A model generated the notes under the pieces. The model was not told the DNA's origin and made no database searches. It saw only the letters and a list, made by a program, of their open reading frames with translations. Position numbers and translations under genes: made by a program. Below are positions 58,895-64,000 of a stretch of DNA of 64,000 nucleotides, one piece after another (positions within the stretch are counted from its first letter, which is position 1; each line of letters begins with the position of its first letter). Source of the DNA: Persicitalea sp964500445. Its GTDB lineage: Bacteria; Bacteroidota; Bacteroidia; Cytophagales; Spirosomataceae. The DNA is taken from assembly GCA_964500445.1 (NCBI GenBank), contig CAZCOG010000011.1:62001-126000 (forward strand), given 5' to 3'.

Positions 58895-61411
58895 TTAAAT
58901 TGCTTCCTGAATCACAGTTAGTTGGTGTTTCAAACTTTCCAGTTCCTCCGAAGCTTTTCTAATTTTTTCTTCAAACTGTGCCTTTACTTTATCCGCAGAT
59001 TTAGATTTTGCAAAGAATTCGATGTTGTTTTCCCATAGCGCAATGTCGTTTTCCAGTTGAGTGACTTTGCGGCGGATGTCGCTTTCCTTCCGGTTGAGGT
59101 TGCGGCTGCTGTCTCCTTCTTTCACCATGGCCACTTCGCTCTCCAGAATTACCTGCTCTTTCTGCTTACTGGAAAGTTTACCCACAGACCCCACATAAGA
59201 GTTTATAGCGTCGATATAGCGCTTCTGAATCTTCTGCATCGCCTTACGGGGCACGAAGCCGATTTTAGCCCACTCTGCTTTGAATTCATTCAGATTGGCC
59301 AGGGTAGAATCACCGGGATCAGCCGCGGCCTTCTCGATACGGTCGCAGAGAGCCTCTTTTTTGGCCAGGTTTTCTTCAAACTCTTTGTCCTGTTCCTTAT
59401 GCTTGCTACGCTTGTTGTTAAAGTAAGCATCGCAGGCCTCTTTGAATCTTTTATAAATCGAGTTCTTGAATTTCTCAGGTACCTGCCCGATACTCTTCCA
59501 CTGTTTCTGCAATTCGATAATTCGCTGGGTATTGGCGGCATTGTCCTCGCCCGCTTCCAGAATTTGCTCTACTTCCGCACAAAGGTCCTGCTTTGCTTTG
59601 AGGTTTACTTCGCGCTTGGATTCCAGTTGCTTGAAGAACTCGCTTTTATTGTTGAAAAAGGTTTTCAGCGAGCCCCAGAATTTTTTGCTCAAATCCTTGC
59701 CCTCGCCCCTGGGCATCGGCCCTTTTATAGCTTGCCATTCTTCCTGGTGAGCGATAATTTCGCGCGTCTTGGCATTCCATTCATTGATACTACCCGACGA
59801 GAATGTCGTGTAGGGGACGATGGCTTCGTAGATTTTTGATTTTTGCTCATAAATCTCCACCATCGATTTTTTCTGCTCTTCATATTGAGCGCGTCGGGCG
59901 TCGTAGAGAGCATCGAGCGATTCCTTAAACCGCCCCCACAGCAACTCCTGTTCCTCGCGCGGTGCAGGGCCGATATGCTTATACTCCTCAAAAATTTCAT
60001 TGCCTTCCTTCAGAATCTCACGACTCATCGGACGTTCTTCCAGCGTCTTGACCAGAGCCTCGATTTTTTCGCAAAGCTCTACTTTCAGATCGGAGTTCTT
60101 CTTCCGGTCGAGTTCTTTTAACTCGAAGTAGATATTCCGGTTAGAGAAATACCGATCGACCAGCGCATTATAAGTCGCCCAAAGGGTACCATTGTGGGCC
60201 GAAGACACATTGCCTGCCTTCTTCCATTCCTCCTGAATTTTTTTAAATTCTTCCCAGCTATTTTTAATATCGGCCGCCCCGACCTCCTGGCTATCGTCAG
60301 TGTCCACCAACTCACGTAGCCGCTGTAGCAATTCCGTTTTTTGGTTAAAGTTCTGGTCGCGATTTTTATCGAGGTCCTGAAAAAACGCTTTGCGCTTGGC
60401 CCGGATTTCTTTTAAGAGTGCCTCAACCTTTTGGGTCTGCTCATCATAGGTATACTCGAATCCCTCCTCTGAACCCGTGTCGGCCACGTATTTTTCCTTC
60501 GCAGCGTCCCACTCGGAGCGTTTCATTTGAGTCAGAACCGGACGGATTTCTTTCACAATGCTATCGATCCGTTTGATCTGCTTCATACCAACACCTGCTG
60601 CCGAAATCACCGCAAGTTCTTTTTCCAGAGCGGCTGCCAGTTCTTCTTTACTTGCCGTGGCGTAATCGAGTTCTTCGCTGTCGTCGGAATCGTCCTCGTC
60701 ATCATCTTCCTCCGAATCTGTGGTTGCTTCATCGTCGTCGTCCTCTTCGGCATCTGCATCGGTAGTTGTAGCTTCGGCCTCCGAGTCATCAACAGCAGAA
60801 GTTTCTTCCTTTTTTTCTTCTGCGGCTGGTACTTCCTTTCCAGTATTTGATTCAGCACTGGCGGGAACCGCTTCGGATGAGCTGGATTCCGTATTAGCTT
60901 CCGGTTCGGTTTTCGCTTCATCACGATCAGCGGCATCTTCGGCCAGATCGTAAGCTTTCGTCAGTAACTCAGGATTTTCGTGAGGTTCATCAGATATGGC
61001 AACTGGAGCTTCTTCCTTAGCCTCAGACGCAGCAGATTCATGGTCGGCGGCAGCTTCGGCCATTTCGTAGGCTTTGCCCAGTAACTCGGGATCTTCGTCC
61101 ACGGTACCCGAAATCGCGACATGTGTCTCATCCGTCATTTCTTCCAACGTTTTGGTATGTACCATATCGTCATCCGAAGAATGGATGGGTGGCACCAAAT
61201 TGTCAGTCTCCATTTCATCCGTTCCGTCATCATTAGCCAGGTGAAGGTCCGGCGTTTTAGCCTCGGCCTCTTCCGGTGTTGCGGCAGAGAGAGTATTCTC
61301 ATCTTCTGGATTTGAATGGGTTTCCTCTACGGATTTTGAAACGTCAGTTTGGTTTGCTTTTGGGGTTTCGTCCTGTTTGTCCTCTGGTGCGTCGTTCGAT
61401 TGCTGAATCAT
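58895..61411 (-). CDS. DUF349 domain protein with acidic N-terminus
   Basis: An 838-residue cytosolic protein. The N-terminal 240 residues are acidic and low complexity (long Asp/Glu runs, AEAAADHESAAS-type repeats). The remaining part contains several DUF349 repeats, each about 75 residues with W-xx-F-K-x-I-Q-xx-W-K-x-x-G (SWEEFKKIQEEWKKAG, ELQKQWKSIGQVP, EFKAEWAKIGFVP). The C-terminus is a coiled coil. The function is unknown. Divergent from pdxH. Confidence 0.9.
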   Translation of the reverse strand: MIQQSNDAPEDKQDETPKANQTDVSKSVEETHSNPEDENTLSAATPEEAEAKTPDLHLANDDGTDEMETDNLVPPIHSSDDDMVHTKTLEEMTDETHVAISGTVDEDPELLGKAYEMAEAAADHESAASEAKEEAPVAISDEPHENPELLTKAYDLAEDAADRDEAKTEPEANTESSSSEAVPASAESNTGKEVPAAEEKKEETSAVDDSEAEATTTDADAEEDDDDEATTDSEEDDDEDDSDDSEELDYATASKEELAAALEKELAVISAAGVGMKQIKRIDSIVKEIRPVLTQMKRSEWDAAKEKYVADTGSEEGFEYTYDEQTQKVEALLKEIRAKRKAFFQDLDKNRDQNFNQKTELLQRLRELVDTDDSQEVGAADIKNSWEEFKKIQEEWKKAGNVSSAHNGTLWATYNALVDRYFSNRNIYFELKELDRKKNSDLKVELCEKIEALVKTLEERPMSREILKEGNEIFEEYKHIGPAPREEQELLWGRFKESLDALYDARRAQYEEQKKSMVEIYEQKSKIYEAIVPYTTFSSGSINEWNAKTREIIAHQEEWQAIKGPMPRGEGKDLSKKFWGSLKTFFNNKSEFFKQLESKREVNLKAKQDLCAEVEQILEAGEDNAANTQRIIELQKQWKSIGQVPEKFKNSIYKRFKEACDAYFNNKRSKHKEQDKEFEENLAKKEALCDRIEKAAADPGDSTLANLNEFKAEWAKIGFVPRKAMQKIQKRYIDAINSYVGSVGKLSSKQKEQVILESEVAMVKEGDSSRNLNRKESDIRRKVTQLENDIALWENNIEFFAKSKSADKVKAQFEEKIRKASEELESLKHQLTVIQEAI

Positions 61412-61471
61412 CGGGTTCGGTTTTTCGTAAGTCGTTCAAGGACAAATTTAACAATCTTTATTTGAAAAGGT

Positions 61472-61479
61472 TAAATTTG
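61472..61479 (+). promoter_or_regulatory. Bacteroidota -7 promoter box (TAAATTTG)
   Basis: A TAnnTTTG match 30 bp before the pdxH ATG, in the spacer shared with the divergent DUF349 gene. Confidence 0.5.
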
Positions 61480-61509
61480 CTTACACAAGCCAAAATCAAG
61501 CAGAAAAGC

Positions 61510-62151
61510 ATGAACGAAAATATCGCCGACCTGAGGAAAGAATATACTAAGAATGGCTTAAACGAAAAGGGGATATCAGCCGCTCCTTTGAAGCAGTTTA
61601 GACAGTGGTTCGACGACGCTTTAAATGCCGGCTTGCCTGAGCCTAACGCTATGCACCTGAGCACAGTATCCGAGTCAGGACGTCCCAGCAACCGGGTGGT
61701 ACTGCTAAAAGAGCTGGATGACGAAGGTTTTGTTTTTTATACCAATTATCACGGCAGGAAAGGCCGCAATCTGGCCGTAAACCCGTTCGCCAGTCTTACT
61801 TTTTTTTGGGTGGATCTGGAAAGACAGGTTAGAATTGAAGGCAAAGTCTCGAAGGTAACTGACCAGGAATCTGACCAATATTTTTCAGTACGTCCGAGGG
61901 GAAGCCAGATCGGTGCCTGGGTATCGCACCAGAGCGAAATAATTCCTTCGCGCGAAATTCTGGAACAGAAACAGGCAGAGTATGAACGACAATTTGCGGA
62001 TAAAGAAGTACCCCGCCCGCCACATTGGGGGGGATATCGGTTAGTTCCCGACCGAATTGAATTCTGGCAGGGCCGCCCTAGCAGGTTGCACGATCGTATC
62101 GTGTATGACTTTCAGGATGGAAAATGGGTGATCTATCGGCTAGCGCCCTAA
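61510..62151 (+). CDS. pdxH: Pyridoxamine 5'-phosphate oxidase PdxH
   Basis: ATG 61510 is chosen; the frame opens further up but overlaps DUF349. The 213 residues match the family length. Visible marks: MHLSTVSESGRPSNRVVLLKELDDEGFVFYTNYHGRKG, FFWVDLERQVRIEGKV, SVRPRGSQIGAWVSHQSE and the C-terminal RLVPDRIEFWQGRPSRLHDR, the FMN/PLP site. It makes pyridoxal 5'-phosphate in the cytosol with FMN as cofactor. The product PLP serves enzymes such as the D-threonine aldolase family protein in this window. Confidence 0.97.
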   Translation: MNENIADLRKEYTKNGLNEKGISAAPLKQFRQWFDDALNAGLPEPNAMHLSTVSESGRPSNRVVLLKELDDEGFVFYTNYHGRKGRNLAVNPFASLTFFWVDLERQVRIEGKVSKVTDQESDQYFSVRPRGSQIGAWVSHQSEIIPSREILEQKQAEYERQFADKEVPRPPHWGGYRLVPDRIEFWQGRPSRLHDRIVYDFQDGKWVIYRLAP

Positions 62152-62206
62152 ATTTCTCGGTATAATAAATCTGAAATCTGGCTGCACTAAGCCTCCGAAG
62201 TCAACC

Positions 62207-62941
62207 TTAATAAAAAACGGATAAGTCCTGCACGCCCAATTGACGGCGAGAGGTGAAGCCCTCGCCATACTTTACTCCAATTGCGTGCCCGATTTCCTCC
62301 GCTCTCGCTCTGATAAAATCCATAAACTCAGGACTGGATATATAGCTTTGGGGCTCCGAATCCTCCGTTCGGTTTTCTTTTGGCACAAAAAACTGGCTCT
62401 CAAAAGCAAGCATCGCACTTATTTTCTTATCCCAGTAAGGAGTAATATCCACCACGAAGTCAGGCTTAATGTACCGATCCTGAATCATGTGAAATACGTT
62501 TTTGGGCCGCCAGGCTTCCTGCTGATTTCCGGCTTCATCATATGTTTCTATCATGCGCAGTCCGGAATAAAAACAACTTTCATAGATCAATTGTCCGCCG
62601 CGCCCATGATCGGGATGTCGGTCGTCGATGGCGTTGGCCAGCACGATATCTGGCTGGTACTTACGGATAAAAGGTATAATGGCACGTTGATGTGCTTCAT
62701 CATTTTTGAAGAAGCCATCGGCTAGTCCCGCGTTGTCCCGCACTTCAATCCCAAGAATATCAGCCGCATTCCTGGCTTCCCGAATGCGGCCTTCGGGTGT
62801 GCCGCGAGTACCCAGTTCGCCACGAGTCAAATCCAGAATTCCCACTTTTTTACCAAGTGCTATTTGGGCGAGCAAGGTTCCGCCGCAGCCAAGTTCGACG
62901 TCGTCGGGGTGGGCGGCGATAGCCAGGATGTCTAATTTCAT
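62207..62941 (-). CDS. bshB1: Bacillithiol biosynthesis deacetylase BshB1
   Basis: A 244-residue PIG-L family zinc enzyme. The metal motif AHPDDVELGCGGTL (residues 10-23) and DDRHPDHGRGG are clear. DLTRGELGTRGTPEGR and the SCFYSGL motif identify the BshB1 branch, which removes the acetyl group from GlcNAc-malate in bacillithiol synthesis. Other bsh genes are not next to it. Convergent with pdxH, 55 bp apart. Confidence 0.95.
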   Translation of the reverse strand: MKLDILAIAAHPDDVELGCGGTLLAQIALGKKVGILDLTRGELGTRGTPEGRIREARNAADILGIEVRDNAGLADGFFKNDEAHQRAIIPFIRKYQPDIVLANAIDDRHPDHGRGGQLIYESCFYSGLRMIETYDEAGNQQEAWRPKNVFHMIQDRYIKPDFVVDITPYWDKKISAMLAFESQFFVPKENRTEDSEPQSYISSPEFMDFIRARAEEIGHAIGVKYGEGFTSRRQLGVQDLSVFY

Positions 62942-63118
62942 GGAAGGCAGTCGGCTTTCGGCTTTCAGCTTTGGGCCTTTTTTAAAAATGTTAACTTATA
63001 AATCAATCTTTAAATGAACTCGAATCCACTATTCAGCGGTCCCCGCTAAGCAGATGAGCAGAGTATCAACGCAATCGAACTCTCGCTCATGCAAGCGGGC
63101 TGAGAAAGCAGATTGCCC
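62942..63118. repeat. Intergenic spacer with a short GC-rich motif
   Basis: The spacer before bshB1 contains AGTCGGCTTTCGGCTTTCAG (62949-62968), a tandem GGCTTTC-type motif resembling patches at 49715-49835 and 51035-51057. These may be members of a short degenerate dispersed repeat. No gene is seen. Confidence 0.35.
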
Positions 63119-64000
63119 TTATTTAACCCTGAGTTTCTGGCCGATACGCAGGGTAGAACGCGTTGAAATCCGGTTGAGCTTGGCTAAGGATGATACACTC
63201 AACCCATAACGGCTGGCAATAGACGAAAGCGTTTCGCCGGAGCGGACGCGGTGCAGCATCGTACGTACGTAGGCAGGTTTTTCGCCTGCCTCGTACTCGT
63301 TTTTAGAAGAAGAACGTCCGCCACGCAAATAGTCATAAACACTGGCCGTAAGGGTAAAATGATCGGAGCGAACCTGCTGTTTGGGCCAGTCGAAAATATT
63401 ATTAGAGTCAAATGGATTTCCCTCGTAGCGGTTTTCGTAGTGGAGGTGCGACCCGGAACTTCGGCCGGTACTTCCTCCCAAACCGATGATGTCGCCCGCC
63501 TTTACGATTTGCCCTGATTCAACCAGCTGCTTCGACATGTGGCCATATAAGGTTTCCAGTCCATTATAGTGGCGCACCATCACGTAGCGACCGTAGCCAT
63601 TGCCATCCCAGCCCACTACCCGAACGATACCGTCGAAAGTACTGTACACCGGGTCGCCCGTTTCGAGATCGATGTCGGTGCCGGTATGCCAGCGTCCCCA
63701 GCGGAAACCGAAATTAGAAGTCACCTTAGGTACTTCTACCGGCGTATTCCAAAAGCGGTTTTCGGCCGGATCAAATAATTTCAGATCAATTGTTTCATCG
63801 AATTCCAGCGGATTCATGCTGTACGGGTCGATGGTCCGCTCGTCCCAGATGACATAGTACTCAGCAATTTTGACCCATTCATCCCCAATCTGCATCGAGT
63901 CCACTTCCAGCAATACCTCGGGTTCCCCTTCATCGATGGTAGTGGTATCCTCACTCACTACGGGATTAAGCGGTTTGACGGGTTCAAATTGGCTTTGGAA
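63119..64000 (-). CDS. M23 peptidase with C-terminal LysM, 5' truncated at window edge
   Basis: The frame stays open beyond the GTG at 63958 to the window edge (FQSQFEPVKPLNPV precedes it), so the start lies outside. At least 294 residues are present. The M23 metal motifs are RWHTGTDIDL (HxxxD) and SHLHYE (HxH), with SNFGFRWGRWH before them. The C-terminal 45 residues are a LysM peptidoglycan-binding domain (HRVRSGETLSSIASRYGLSVSSLAKLNRIS). It is a cell-wall endopeptidase acting in the periplasm during growth or division. Confidence 0.93.
   Translation of the reverse strand, partial: FQSQFEPVKPLNPVVSEDTTTIDEGEPEVLLEVDSMQIGDEWVKIAEYYVIWDERTIDPYSMNPLEFDETIDLKLFDPAENRFWNTPVEVPKVTSNFGFRWGRWHTGTDIDLETGDPVYSTFDGIVRVVGWDGNGYGRYVMVRHYNGLETLYGHMSKQLVESGQIVKAGDIIGLGGSTGRSSGSHLHYENRYEGNPFDSNNIFDWPKQQVRSDHFTLTASVYDYLRGGRSSSKNEYEAGEKPAYVRTMLHRVRSGETLSSIASRYGLSVSSLAKLNRISTRSTLRIGQKLRVK

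Noticed and set aside
59057..59839. 260-residue plus-strand ORF
   Set aside because: It is antisense to the DUF349 repeats and reflects their biased codon use.
63061..63075. Possible sequencing adapter (GAGTATCAACGCA)
   Set aside because: Only a partial resemblance to a cDNA adapter, without the flanking bases; normal genomic sequence is the simpler reading.

Overview
This 64 kb window looks like a chromosomal contig or scaffold from an aerobic, free-living member of the Bacteroidota, most likely order Cytophagales (Spirosoma/Dyadobacter-like). The evidence is the gene families and the expression signals. Families include a TonB receptor with an N-terminal carboxypeptidase-regulatory domain, a DUF4856/imelysin/HTTM cluster, BshB1 of bacillithiol synthesis, DUF1361, DUF349, a GH106-like glycosidase and a large secreted PVC-type cytochrome/HEAT protein. 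Leaders are mostly A/T/C-rich without a strong Shine-Dalgarno, and several genes have TAnnTTTG -7 boxes. The sequence is mostly gene-dense core and metabolic DNA. There is no phage, IS element or CRISPR array. A 100-N assembly gap lies inside a tRNA-Thr repeat at 38301-38400.

Layout. 1-7.1 kb: end of a YtcJ-like amidohydrolase, a voltage-gated K+ channel, the cytochrome/HEAT protein, an SDR and a secreted protein of unknown function. 7.3-14.0 kb: a small membrane protein, then a tight operon (DUF4856 lipoprotein, imelysin-like lipoprotein, HTTM membrane protein, TonB receptor), probably for iron or metal uptake, with an internal stem-loop and a possible operator. 14-20.4 kb (minus): a 4-TM protein, large-subunit catalase, DUF2254, SRPBCC, YrdB and PhoD-like phosphatase. 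20.6-23.9 kb: a CheB-CheR-PAS-histidine kinase fusion. 24-32 kb: DoxX, recN with a small Sm-like protein gene, and a gluconate set (PQQ sugar dehydrogenase, gluconokinase, short 6-phosphogluconate dehydrogenase), then an SGNH hydrolase. 32-38 kb: a triple-PAS kinase, modABC, a DAO-family oxidase and a RidA gene with one internal stop. 38.2-38.6 kb: three tRNA-Thr(CGT) copies, one cut by the gap and one with a D-loop insertion. 38.7-44.3 kb: an AguB-like amidase, a phytoene-desaturase-like oxidoreductase, a lipocalin and the GH106-like enzyme. 44.4-48.7 kb: two paralogous D-aminoacylase-type amidohydrolases separated by a small AT-rich islet with a DUF2281-like fragment and an unknown-gene/PIN-domain pair. 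48.8-58.7 kb: SMP-30-like lipoprotein, CDF transporter, GMC oxidoreductase with its small subunit, sulfatase, D-threonine aldolase/D-serine dehydratase-type enzyme, HTH_34 operon and a lipoprotein. 58.7-64 kb: tRNA-Thr(TGT), DUF349 protein, pdxH, bshB1 and an M23/LysM peptidase that runs off the right edge.

The most distinctive signal is at sequence level. The octamer palindrome AAGTACTT occurs at least 16 times by eye (about one expected), in several reading frames and in intergenic DNA, and the related GGTACTT is also frequent. The best candidates for undescribed biology are this iterated palindrome, the 94-aa/PIN pair with its DUF2281-like neighbour, and the tRNA-Thr copy with a 15-nt D-loop insertion. 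No complete new defence or mobile system was found. All functional calls rest on motif recognition without database searches.
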